Assembly: GCA_024710825.1 (NCBI GenBank)
Contig: JANJUA010000372.1
Coordinates: 1-5,001 of the forward strand
DNA length: 5,001 nt
Source: Solirubrobacteraceae bacterium
GTDB lineage: Bacteria > Actinomycetota > Thermoleophilia > Solirubrobacterales > Solirubrobacteraceae
Direction of reading: 5' to 3'
The stretch's first letter is position 1; the number at the start of each line of letters is the position of its first letter. Below the pieces are notes generated by a model. It was given only the letters and a program-made list of their open reading frames with translations, searched no databases and was not told the DNA's origin. This document shows positions 1-5,001 of the stretch, piece after piece. The translations under genes and the position numbers were made by a program.

Positions 1-627
1 TGGCGGGTGCCGGCGGCGCAGTCCCAGCCACAGCGCCACGACGATGACGGTCGCGCCGCCCGCGGCGGGCAGCGCGGCGAGCGAGGTGCCGCCATCCCCG
101 CCGCCGGCGACGATCGCGCCGCCGGCGACGGCGATGGCGGCGAAGAACACCGCGTAGAGGAGGACGAGGAAGGTGAGCAGCGTGCGGACGCCGTCGCGGC
201 CGCTGCGCCCGGCGTGCCCGAGGGTCCACAGCGCCAGGGCGGCGCCGCCCATCCCGCCGGTGGGCAGCAGCCGCGTGGCGGCCGCCCCCGCGAGCGTCAC
301 CTGGTAGCTGGTGCGCAGGTCGAAGCGCGGTGCGGCGCGGCCGGCGACGAGCCACAGCAGCGCGACGTAGCCGGCGAACGAGGCGGTCTCGAAGCCGAGC
401 GCGGCGGCGACCCAGGCGGGGTCGGCCGAGGCGATCGGGCGCAGGGCGTCGGTGAGCGCGGCCACCGGCCGGTCGGCGAGCAGCACGAGCGCCGCGAGGG
501 CCACGGCGCCGGCCGCCGCGAGGAGGAGAGGCCGCGGCGGCCGGCGTTCCGAGGCGGCATGGGCCCGACCCCGGTTCCGTGACGGGGAGGAGAGGGCGAG
601 GTCAGCGGCGGCGAGGCGGGGCACCAT
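1..627 (-). CDS. UPF0104 / MprF-flippase-like integral membrane protein (partial, C-terminus off left edge)
   Basis: The reading frame is open from the ATG at 627-625 to the window edge, giving 209 residues; a TAG at 642-640 closes it upstream, so this is the first in-frame ATG (a GTG follows at once). The first ~32 residues are a basic, Arg-rich cytoplasmic leader. Hydrophobic segments follow at about 33-51, 71-96, 110-134, 149-175 and 190-203. The stretch at 118-128 (TRLLPTGGMGG), preceded by a Ser-Tyr-Gln-Val helix, resembles the Pro/Gly-rich signature of the UPF0104 family, which is related to the flippase domain of lysylphosphatidylglycerol synthase (MprF). Family members usually have around 300 residues, so roughly a third is missing. 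They are thought to move or handle lipids or lipid-linked sugars in the inner membrane; the substrate cannot be read from sequence. The gene diverges from the cytochrome c gene. Membrane protein is near certain; the family is likely. Confidence 0.75.
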   Translation of the reverse strand, partial: MVPRLAAADLALSSPSRNRGRAHAASERRPPRPLLLAAAGAVALAALVLLADRPVAALTDALRPIASADPAWVAAALGFETASFAGYVALLWLVAGRAAPRFDLRTSYQVTLAGAAATRLLPTGGMGGAALALWTLGHAGRSGRDGVRTLLTFLVLLYAVFFAAIAVAGGAIVAGGGDGGTSLAALPAAGGATVIVVALWLGLRRRHPP

Positions 628-636
628 GCGAAGGCG

Positions 637-642
637 ACGCTA
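637..642 (-). promoter_or_regulatory. candidate -10 element for the UPF0104-like gene
   Basis: On the minus strand this reads TAGCGT, which fits the loose actinobacterial -10 pattern TANNNT, and it ends 9 nt before the ATG at 627. Transcription would begin only a few bases before the start codon, consistent with the lack of a Shine-Dalgarno sequence there. No convincing -35 hexamer sits at a normal spacing (a TTGCCT lies too far upstream). Weak evidence: a TANNNT match is common by chance, and this one overlaps the in-frame TAG. Confidence 0.25.
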
Positions 643-686
643 CGCCCGCCGCGCGGCCGTCGCGCTGAGGCAACCAGGCGTCTCGA

Positions 687-704
687 GGTGCGGCTAACCG
701 CACC
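687..704. repeat. perfect 7-bp inverted repeat in the divergent intergenic region (operator or hairpin)
   Basis: GGTGCGG at 687-693 and CCGCACC at 698-704 are exact reverse complements around a 4-nt CTAA centre; a further GCACC copy follows at 705-709. It lies between two divergently transcribed genes, about 28 bp upstream of the candidate -10 of the cytochrome c gene and about 45 bp upstream of the one for the opposite gene. That is where a dimeric regulator could bind. It could instead be a chance palindrome in GC-rich DNA. No regulator is recognised. Confidence 0.4.
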
Positions 705-731
705 GCACCGCTCGCCGGAAGGCCAGTTACG

Positions 732-737
732 TATGAT
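732..737 (+). promoter_or_regulatory. candidate -10 element for the cytochrome c-serS unit
   Basis: TATGAT differs from the sigma-70 consensus TATAAT at one base and stands out in otherwise GC-rich sequence. It ends 10 nt before the ATG at 748, so transcription would start near 743-745 and produce an almost leaderless mRNA, in keeping with the absence of a Shine-Dalgarno motif. The -35 position (about 709-714, CGCTCG) does not match TTGACA. The palindrome at 687-704 lies just upstream. The hexamer overlaps an alternative in-frame ATG at 733, which would be excluded from the transcript. Confidence 0.4.
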
Positions 738-747
738 CGGCGCCCGC

Positions 748-1173
748 ATGGCAAAGTCGCTGACCCTCAAGATCACCACCGCCCTCGCCGCTCTGTGCGC
801 CGCCGGCGCGCTCGGCGCGTGCGGCTCGCAGGAGATCGAGGTGGCCGCCGACGAGCCGCCCGCCGTCAAGCAGGGCGCGCAGCTCTTCTACGAGCGCTGC
901 TCGGGTTGCCACACGCTGGCCGCCGCCGCCTCGGAGGGCTCCGCCGAGAGCGTCCACAACGTCGAGCACACGGACGGGCCGAACCTCGACCAGCGCAAGG
1001 TCGAGGTCGACCAGGTGCTCTACGCGATCCGCAACGGCGGGTTCTCGGGCGCGATCATGCCCCAGAACATCGTCACCGGCGAGGAGGCCGACGCGGTCGC
1101 CGAGTTCGTCGCGAAGTACTCGGGCTCCAAGGCTGCCTCCGAGCAGCAGGAGCAGCAGAACACCGGCGACTAG
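748..1173 (+). CDS. class I c-type cytochrome, predicted membrane-anchored lipoprotein
   Basis: A 141-residue single-haem electron carrier predicted to sit on the outer face of the cytoplasmic membrane. Residues 1-25 form a lipoprotein signal peptide: Lys3 and Lys8, a hydrophobic core, then the lipobox LGAC with Cys25 as the lipidated residue. The haem-attachment motif CSGCH is at 51-55, preceded by the usual GAQLFYERC lead-in. Residues 77-80 (GPNL) and 91-98 match the class I fold, and Met104 in IMPQN is the likely sixth haem ligand. The C-terminal helix spans about 112-124, and a Gln/Glu-rich tail (131-141) ends the protein. I chose ATG 748 because it puts two lysines right before the hydrophobic core; starts at 688 (GTG) and 733 (ATG) are in frame but add a non-signal-like extension. 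The stop TAG directly touches the serS ATG. Its redox partner is unknown; a quinol oxidase, terminal oxidase or alternative complex are possibilities that nothing here decides. Confidence 0.9.
   Translation: MAKSLTLKITTALAALCAAGALGACGSQEIEVAADEPPAVKQGAQLFYERCSGCHTLAAAASEGSAESVHNVEHTDGPNLDQRKVEVDQVLYAIRNGGFSGAIMPQNIVTGEEADAVAEFVAKYSGSKAASEQQEQQNTGD
1141..1158 (+). repeat. tandem 9-nt duplication in the cytochrome c C-terminal tail
   Basis: GAGCAGCAG occurs twice in direct succession, encoding Glu-Gln-Gln twice in the disordered tail of the cytochrome. It contains an AGGAG (1148-1152) that resembles a ribosome binding site but lies 21 nt from the serS start, too far for ordinary use. Probably a simple slippage product in low-constraint sequence. 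Confidence 0.6.
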
Positions 1174-2418
1174 ATGCTGGACCTGCGGCGCCTGCGTGCG
1201 GAGCCCGACACCGTCCGGGCGGCGCTCGCGCGTCGCGCCGACGGCTCTGACGAGCGCGTCGACGAGGTGCTGGCGCTCGACGCGCGGCGGCGGGAGCTGC
1301 TGCCGGAGCTAGAGGCGCTGCGCGCCCGCAAGAACGAGGCCTCCGAGGCGATCGCGGCCGCCAAGCGCGCGGGCGAGGACGCGGCCGGGGCGATCGCCGC
1401 GATGCGTGAGGTCGGCGGCCGCGAGAAGGAGCTGAGCGGCGAGCTGGGCGAGGTCGACGAGCGGCTGCACGCCGCGATGGCCGCGCTGCCGAACCCGCCG
1501 CAGGCGGATGCCCCGCCCGAGGACACGGTGCTGCGGGAGGTGGGCGACGCGAGCGCGACCGGCCGCGACCACCTCGAGCTGGCCGGGGCGATGATCGACA
1601 TGGAGGCCGGTGCGCGCGTGGCCGGCTCGCGCTTCGCCTACCTGAAGGGCGACCTCGTGCTGCTGGAGCTGGCGCTCGTGCGCTGGGCGATCGAGCGCCT
1701 GCGCGCCAAGGGGCACGAGCCCGTCGTCCCGCCGGTCCTCGTGCGCGAGGAGGCGCTGTTCGGCACCGGCTTCCTGCCCGACACCGAGCAGCAGATCTAC
1801 CGCCTCGCCGACGATCCGCTCTACCTCGCGGGCACCAGCGAGGTGCCGTTGGCCTCGCTGCACGGCGGCGAGATCATCGACGCCGCGGCGCTGCCCGTGC
1901 GCTACGCGGGCTTCTCTTCCTGCTTCCGGCGCGAGGCGGGCGCCGCGGGCCGCGACACGCGCGGCATCTTCCGCGTGCACCAGTTCGACAAGGTCGAGAT
2001 GTTCTCGTTCGTGGCGCCGGAGGAGAGCCTCGCCGAGCACGAGCGCCTGCTGGTGATCGAGGAGGAGCTGCTTGGCGAGCTCGGCATCCCGTACCGGGTG
2101 GTGGACATCGCCGTCGACGACCTCGGCTCGAGCGCCGTGCGGAAGTTCGACCTGGAGGCGTGGCTGCCCGGCCAGGGCGCCTACCGCGAGCTGACGTCGT
2201 GCTCGAACACCACGGACTTCCAGGCGCGGCGCCTGGAGATCCGCGTGCGGCCCGAGGGCGGCGGCAGGCCCGTCACGCTGCACACGCTGAACGGCACCGC
2301 GGTCGCGGTCGGCCGCACGATCATCGCGCTGCTGGAGAACGGCCAGCGCGACGACGGCAGCGTCGAGCTGCCGGACTGCCTGGTGGCGTTCGGCGCGCCG
2401 AAGACCCTGTCGGCGTAG
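1174..2418 (+). CDS. serS: seryl-tRNA synthetase (SerRS)
   Basis: Charges tRNA-Ser with serine in the cytoplasm using ATP; it also makes Ser-tRNA for selenocysteine tRNA where present. The 414 residues show the full bacterial SerRS layout: the canonical start MLDLRRLRAEPDTVR; a charged Ala/Glu/Arg-rich antiparallel coiled-coil arm (about 27-103) that holds the long variable arm of tRNA-Ser; class II motif 1 around 173-190; the serine-binding TSE triad at 221-223; motif 2 with FRRE at 251-254 and the loop through RGIFRVHQFDKVEMF (263-277); the ELTSCSN/DFQARR region at 339-353; and motif 3 with GRT at 380-382 (Arg381). The end differs from the common form: the usual RPYxGG tail is replaced by a shorter LVAFGAP stretch (403-409). 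The ATG immediately follows the cytochrome stop codon without a proper Shine-Dalgarno, so translation is probably coupled to the upstream gene. Identification is secure. Confidence 0.98.
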   Translation: MLDLRRLRAEPDTVRAALARRADGSDERVDEVLALDARRRELLPELEALRARKNEASEAIAAAKRAGEDAAGAIAAMREVGGREKELSGELGEVDERLHAAMAALPNPPQADAPPEDTVLREVGDASATGRDHLELAGAMIDMEAGARVAGSRFAYLKGDLVLLELALVRWAIERLRAKGHEPVVPPVLVREEALFGTGFLPDTEQQIYRLADDPLYLAGTSEVPLASLHGGEIIDAAALPVRYAGFSSCFRREAGAAGRDTRGIFRVHQFDKVEMFSFVAPEESLAEHERLLVIEEELLGELGIPYRVVDIAVDDLGSSAVRKFDLEAWLPGQGAYRELTSCSNTTDFQARRLEIRVRPEGGGRPVTLHTLNGTAVAVGRTIIALLENGQRDDGSVELPDCLVAFGAPKTLSA

Positions 2419-2440
2419 CCGCCGATCGCGCCCCGGCTAC
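2415..2440. terminator. small hairpin spanning both convergent stop codons, possible bidirectional terminator
   Basis: GTAGCCG at 2415-2421 pairs perfectly with CGGCTAC at 2434-2440 around a 12-nt loop. Each arm contains the TAG stop of one of the two converging genes (serS at 2416-2418; STAS at 2439-2437). Only 18 bp separate the genes, so any termination signal must lie here or within coding sequence. There is no T-run on either side, so an intrinsic terminator is only possible, not shown. Confidence 0.3.
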
Positions 2441-2805
2441 ACCGCGGCGACGTGCCGGAGCGCCTCGTCGCGCGTGGCGACGATGTCGAACGTCGAGTCG
2501 AGCCGCGTGATCTCGAACAGCCGCAGCACGGTCGGGTTCGTGCAGACGAGCGCCAGCGTGCCCTGGCTCCGCGTCAGCCGGCGCAGCGCGTTGAGCAGCA
2601 CGCTCAGCCCGGTGGAGTCGATGAACTCGACGCCGGTGAAGTCGAGGACGAGCCGCGTGCGGCCCTCGGCGATCGAGCGGTGGAGGCGCTCCGCCAGGTC
2701 CGGCGCGGTGGACACGTGGATCTCGCCGCTGGCGGCGAGGACGACCGTCTGGTCGTCGACGGTCTGCTCGACGACCTCGAACTTGGGGTTGGGGAACTCG
2801 GTCAT
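2437..2805 (-). CDS. STAS-domain anti-sigma factor antagonist (SpoIIAA/RsbV type)
   Basis: A 122-residue single STAS domain, the normal length for this family. The diagnostic phosphorylation loop DSTGL is at 63-67, with Ser64 the expected target of a partner RsbW/SpoIIAB-type kinase. The hydrophobic strand LVLDFTGVEFI (52-62) leads into it, and the helix after it (67-77) carries the usual LSVLLNALRR pattern. The first conserved loop reads GEIHVSTAPDL (27-37), with His30 where many relatives have Asp. Known family members, when unphosphorylated, bind the anti-sigma kinase and free a sigma factor; here neither a kinase nor a sigma gene is in view, so the target is unknown. The ATG at 2805 is the only reasonable start, because a stop (TAG at 2826-2824) closes the frame six codons upstream. 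There is no Shine-Dalgarno at normal spacing; the nearest, GAGGAGA, is about 22 nt away and lies in a hairpin. Confidence 0.93.
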   Translation of the reverse strand: MTEFPNPKFEVVEQTVDDQTVVLAASGEIHVSTAPDLAERLHRSIAEGRTRLVLDFTGVEFIDSTGLSVLLNALRRLTRSQGTLALVCTNPTVLRLFEITRLDSTFDIVATRDEALRHVAAV

Positions 2806-2814
2806 GGGGGCGCT

Positions 2815-2833
2815 GAGGAGAAGCTATCTCCTC
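2815..2833 (-). promoter_or_regulatory. 7-bp hairpin that pairs an SD-like sequence upstream of the STAS start
   Basis: On the minus strand GAGGAGA (2833-2827) and TCTCCTC (2821-2815) form a perfect 7-bp stem with a 5-nt loop TAGCT. The 5' arm looks like a Shine-Dalgarno sequence, but it is about 22 nt from the ATG at 2805 and would be hidden when the stem forms. It may be a translational control element, a leftover ribosome site, or the spacer TAGCTT (2826-2821) may act as a -10 hexamer with transcription starting close to the ATG. The sequence does not decide between these. Confidence 0.35.
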
Positions 2834-2845
2834 GGGCCGACGCTC

Positions 2846-2878
2846 GCCGAGCCGCGGCGGCCCGTGCCGCGACTCGGC
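2846..2878 (-). terminator. GC-rich 12-bp hairpin after the small gene, terminator-like
   Basis: Arms 2846-2857 (GCCGAGCCGCGG) and 2867-2878 (CCGCGACTCGGC) pair along 12 positions around a 9-nt loop. The one non-Watson-Crick position (2852/2872) is C-A in a plus-strand RNA but G-U in a minus-strand RNA, so the stem is intact only in the minus direction. It starts 9 nt after the stop codon of the 76-residue gene. No U-run follows, which is common for terminators in GC-rich actinobacteria. It likely separates the ATPase/small-protein transcript from the STAS gene. Confidence 0.5.
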
Positions 2879-2887
2879 GCGGAGGCG

Positions 2888-3118
2888 CTAGCCGGCCAGC
2901 CGCTTGGCGAGCAGCTGCTTGCCCTGCTCGCCGCCCTTGCGGCTCTCGCCCTGGGCGCGGCGGAAGAAGTCGGCGAGCTCCGAGTCGCCGGCGCGCTCGG
3001 CGTCCTGGACGTAGGTCTCCAGCCGCAGCACGTTGCTCAGGCACTGCTCGGTGAACCAGATGATGTCGTAGTCCTTGTCCGGCGTGCCGGTGACCTGTCC
3101 GCTCTCCTGCCCTGCCAT
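2888..3118 (-). CDS. small uncharacterised helical protein (76 aa)
   Basis: I do not recognise a named family with certainty, although the sequence has the look of a conserved actinobacterial hypothetical protein. After a polar, flexible N-terminus (1-14) the protein seems to be two amphipathic helices: about 16-43, with an aromatic cluster (Tyr17, Trp21, Phe22) and regular leucines, and about 45-74, which includes ADFFRRAQ (49-56) and a basic end. There is one Cys (26), no His and only the initiator Met, so it is not an obvious copper chaperone. It has no signal peptide or membrane segment and is presumably cytoplasmic, perhaps an oligomeric helical bundle. The ATG at 3118 is chosen over an in-frame upstream start at 3181 because a textbook AGGAGG lies 7 nt before it. 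It follows the copper ATPase by 59 nt on the same strand, so co-transcription is likely, but a shared function is only inferred. The gene is very probably real. Confidence 0.85.
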   Translation of the reverse strand: MAGQESGQVTGTPDKDYDIIWFTEQCLSNVLRLETYVQDAERAGDSELADFFRRAQGESRKGGEQGKQLLAKRLAG

Positions 3119-3125
3119 CTGTGCT

Positions 3126-3131
3126 CCTCCT
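3126..3131 (-). promoter_or_regulatory. strong ribosome binding site for the 76-aa gene
   Basis: The minus strand reads AGGAGG (then AGCACAG before ATG), a perfect anti-Shine-Dalgarno match with 7-nt spacing. It fixes the start at 3118 and is the only strong ribosome site in the window. A small stem (GTCGT/ACGAC, 3144-3132) lies directly upstream of it. Confidence 0.85.
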
Positions 3132-3177
3132 GTCGTGGAACGACGGATCGCAGGCGCTCTACCCCGCGAGACGCTTC

Positions 3178-5001
3178 TCACGCGCCCGCGCGGAACCGCC
3201 GCAGCCGCAGCGCGTTCGCCACGACCGAGACGCTGGAGAGGGCCATCGCCAGACCGGCGACCAGCGGGTTGAGCAGACCGGCGGCGGCGAGCGGCAGCGC
3301 GGCGACGTTATAGCCGAATGCCCAGGCGAGGTTCTGGCGGATCGTGCGCAGGGTCGCGCGCGAGAGGCGGATGGCGTCGGCCGCCGCGCGCAGGTCGCCG
3401 CTGACCAGGGTCAGGTCGGAGGCCTCGATCGCCACGTCGGTCCCGGTCCCGACCGCAAGGCCGAGGTCGGCCTGGGCGAGCGCGGGCGCGTCGTTGACGC
3501 CGTCACCCGCCATCGCCACCACGCGACCTTCGGCCTGGAGGCGGCGGACCACGGCCGCCTTCTCGCTCGGCAGCACCTCCGCGATCACCTCGTCGATGCC
3601 GACCTCGGCCGCGACCGCGTGGGCGGTACGCGCGTTGTCGCCGGTGAGCAGCACCGGGCGCAGGCCGAGCGACCGGAGCCGGGCGACGGCCTCTGCGCTC
3701 GTCGGCTTGATCGTGTCGGCGACGACGAGCACAGCGCGCGCGGCGCCGTCCCAGGCGGCGACGACCGCGGTGCGGCCGGCCTGCTCCGCGGCGTCGAGCG
3801 CCGCCTGCAGCTCTGCGGGGACCCTGAGGCTCCAGTCGGCCATGAGCGACACGCGCCCGACCTGCACGCCGTGGCCGTCGACGACGCCCTCCACGCCGAG
3901 GCCCTCGCGGTTGGCGAAGGACTCCGCCACCGGCAGCGTGCCGAGCTCGTCGCGGGCGGCCTTCGCGATCGCGCGGGCGATCGGGTGCTCGGAGGCGTCC
4001 TCGAGCGCGCCCGCCAGGCGCAGGGCCTCGTCCCGAGTGGTGCCGGGCGCGGTCGCCACCTCGGCCAGCGCCATCCGGCCGCTGGTGACGGTGCCGGTCT
4101 TGTCGAGCACGATCGTGTCGACGTGCCGGGTGGACTCGAGCACCTCGGGTCCCTTGATGAGCAGCCCGAGCTGCGCGCCGCGGCCGGTGCCGACCAGCAG
4201 CGCGGTCGGCGTCGCCAGGCCGAGCGCGCACGGGCAGGCGATGATGAGCACCGCGACGGCGGCGGTGAACGCGAACGTGAGATCCTCGCCCGCGCCGATC
4301 CAGAAGCCGAGCGTGCCGACGGCGATCGCGAGCACCACGGGCACGAAGACGCCCGACACGCGGTCGGCGAGCCGCTGCACCGGCGCCTTGCCCGACTGGG
4401 CCGCGGTGACGAGGCGGGCGATCTGCGCCAGCGCGGTCTCGGCGCCGACCTTCGTGGCCCGGACGACCAGACGGCCGCCGGCGTTGACCGTCGCCCCCGC
4501 CACCTCGTCGCCCGGGCGCTTCTCGACCGGGACCGACTCGCCGGTGAGCAGCGACTGGTCCACGGCGGACTCGCCCTCCTCGACGACTCCGTCGGTGGCG
4601 ACCTTCTCGCCGGGGCGCACGACGAAGCGATCGCCGACCTTCAGCCGCTCGACGGGAACGCGGCGCTCGGTCCCGTCCGCGTCGAGCAGCGCGACGTCCT
4701 TCGCGCCGAGCTCGAGCAGCGCGGTGAGCGCGGCGCCGGCCCGGCGCTTGGCGCGCGCCTCGAAGTACCGGCCGGCCAGCAGGAAGACCGTCACCGCCGC
4801 GGCGACCTCGAGGTACACCTCGTGGGTGCCGCCCGCGCTGTCGGGGATCAGGTCGAAGCGCATGCGCATGTCCGGGCTGCCGGCGTCGCCGAGGACCAGC
4901 GCGTACAGCGACCACCCGAGCGCGGCGAGCGTGCCGACCGAGACCAGCGTGTCCATCGTCGCGGTCGCGTGGCGCAGGTTGACCCACGCCGCGCGGTGGA
5001 A
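3178..5001 (-). CDS. copA: copper-exporting P1B-type ATPase, CopA-like (partial, N-terminus off right edge)
   Basis: Pumps Cu(I) out of the cytoplasm at the cost of ATP. The frame is open to the window edge: 607 residues are visible, and the start ATG must lie beyond 5001; the internal ATG at 4956 is not the start, because [15 protein letters not shown] before it continues the family sequence. Numbering visible residues from 1: membrane helices at about 18-38 and 61-84; actuator domain with TGES at 153-156; helices at 215-238 and 241-273, the second with the metal-site CPC at 256-258; phosphorylation motif DKTGT at 300-304; nucleotide-binding SEHP at 338-341; hinge GDGVND at 499-504; last two helices at about 557-600. 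Tyr564-Asn565 and the MxxSS motif (586-590) are the TM7/TM8 signature of Cu+ (P1B-1) pumps, arguing against Zn/Cd or Co types. The missing part should hold one or more N-terminal metal-binding domains and two helices. All catalytic motifs are intact. The 76-aa gene follows after 59 nt. No copper-responsive regulator is visible. Confidence 0.96.
   Translation of the reverse strand, partial: FHRAAWVNLRHATATMDTLVSVGTLAALGWSLYALVLGDAGSPDMRMRFDLIPDSAGGTHEVYLEVAAAVTVFLLAGRYFEARAKRRAGAALTALLELGAKDVALLDADGTERRVPVERLKVGDRFVVRPGEKVATDGVVEEGESAVDQSLLTGESVPVEKRPGDEVAGATVNAGGRLVVRATKVGAETALAQIARLVTAAQSGKAPVQRLADRVSGVFVPVVLAIAVGTLGFWIGAGEDLTFAFTAAVAVLIIACPCALGLATPTALLVGTGRGAQLGLLIKGPEVLESTRHVDTIVLDKTGTVTSGRMALAEVATAPGTTRDEALRLAGALEDASEHPIARAIAKAARDELGTLPVAESFANREGLGVEGVVDGHGVQVGRVSLMADWSLRVPAELQAALDAAEQAGRTAVVAAWDGAARAVLVVADTIKPTSAEAVARLRSLGLRPVLLTGDNARTAHAVAAEVGIDEVIAEVLPSEKAAVVRRLQAEGRVVAMAGDGVNDAPALAQADLGLAVGTGTDVAIEASDLTLVSGDLRAAADAIRLSRATLRTIRQNLAWAFGYNVAALPLAAAGLLNPLVAGLAMALSSVSVVANALRLRRFRAGA

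Noticed and set aside
7..582. 191-codon plus-strand open frame at the left edge
   Set aside because: It is the codon-aligned antisense of the membrane-protein gene; the product is Gly/Arg/Glu-rich low complexity, whereas the minus strand gives clear membrane helices and a family-like motif.
688..747. N-terminal extension of the cytochrome c from a GTG at 688 or ATG at 733
   Set aside because: The extension would place extra polar residues before a normal lipoprotein signal and would cover the palindrome and TATGAT; the ATG at 748 gives a standard signal peptide.
1309..2283. 324-codon minus-strand open frame inside serS
   Set aside because: It is fully antisense to an unambiguous seryl-tRNA synthetase and encodes Arg/Ala/His-rich sequence with no recognisable domain.
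3119..3181. 21-residue N-terminal extension of the small protein from 3181
   Set aside because: The perfect AGGAGG 7 nt before the ATG at 3118 points to the shorter product, and the extension is Arg-rich and overlaps the ATPase stop.
2474..3313. 279-codon plus-strand open frame opposite the STAS, small and ATPase genes
   Set aside because: It runs antisense across three well-supported genes and their gaps, its product is low-complexity Ser/Arg/Leu/Ala-rich with no motif, and long antisense frames are expected at this GC content.
3503..4987. 494-codon minus-strand frame overlapping the copper ATPase
   Set aside because: It is a frame-shifted reading of the ATPase gene giving Arg/Gly-rich sequence; all P-type ATPase motifs are in the other frame.
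1..5001. Mobile element, CRISPR array, tRNA or rRNA gene, phage or defence module
   Set aside because: I saw no transposase or integrase motifs, no spaced direct repeats, no cloverleaf or rRNA-like sequence; nearly all bases are accounted for by six housekeeping-type genes with uniform composition.

Overview
This is a very GC-rich window with strongly G/C-biased third codon positions, long antisense shadow frames and few Shine-Dalgarno sequences. These traits, together with a lipoprotein cytochrome c abutting serS and a SpoIIAA-type STAS protein, suggest a high-GC actinobacterium. A Thermoleophilia/Solirubrobacterales-like lineage is my best guess from gene style; there is no rRNA or other marker here to settle it.

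Layout: (1) Positions 1-627, minus strand: the N-terminal 209 residues of a multi-pass membrane protein of the UPF0104/MprF-flippase-like family, running off the left edge. (2) Positions 628-747: a 120-bp divergent promoter region with a perfect 7-bp inverted repeat and a -10-like hexamer on each strand about 10 nt from each start codon. (3) Positions 748-2418, plus strand: a two-gene unit of a membrane-anchored class I cytochrome c lipoprotein followed, with no spacer, by seryl-tRNA synthetase (serS). (4) Positions 2419-2436: a very short convergent gap, where a small hairpin spans both stop codons. (5) Positions 2437-5001, minus strand, read right to left: a copper-type P1B ATPase (copA-like, N-terminus off the right edge), a 76-residue uncharacterised helical protein with a strong ribosome binding site, and a STAS anti-sigma-factor antagonist. 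Two hairpins lie between the last two genes.

Functionally the window is mostly housekeeping: a respiratory or redox electron carrier, translation, copper export and a partner-switching regulator. The genes are not one pathway. The copper ATPase and the small protein probably share a transcript, while the STAS gene looks transcriptionally separate because a GC-rich hairpin precedes it. I found no mobile element, CRISPR array, tRNA or rRNA, and no clear evidence of a new multi-gene system. The most interesting items are the small conserved-looking protein downstream of the copper ATPase, the hairpin that pairs an SD-like sequence ahead of the STAS start, and the compact divergent regulatory region at 628-747.
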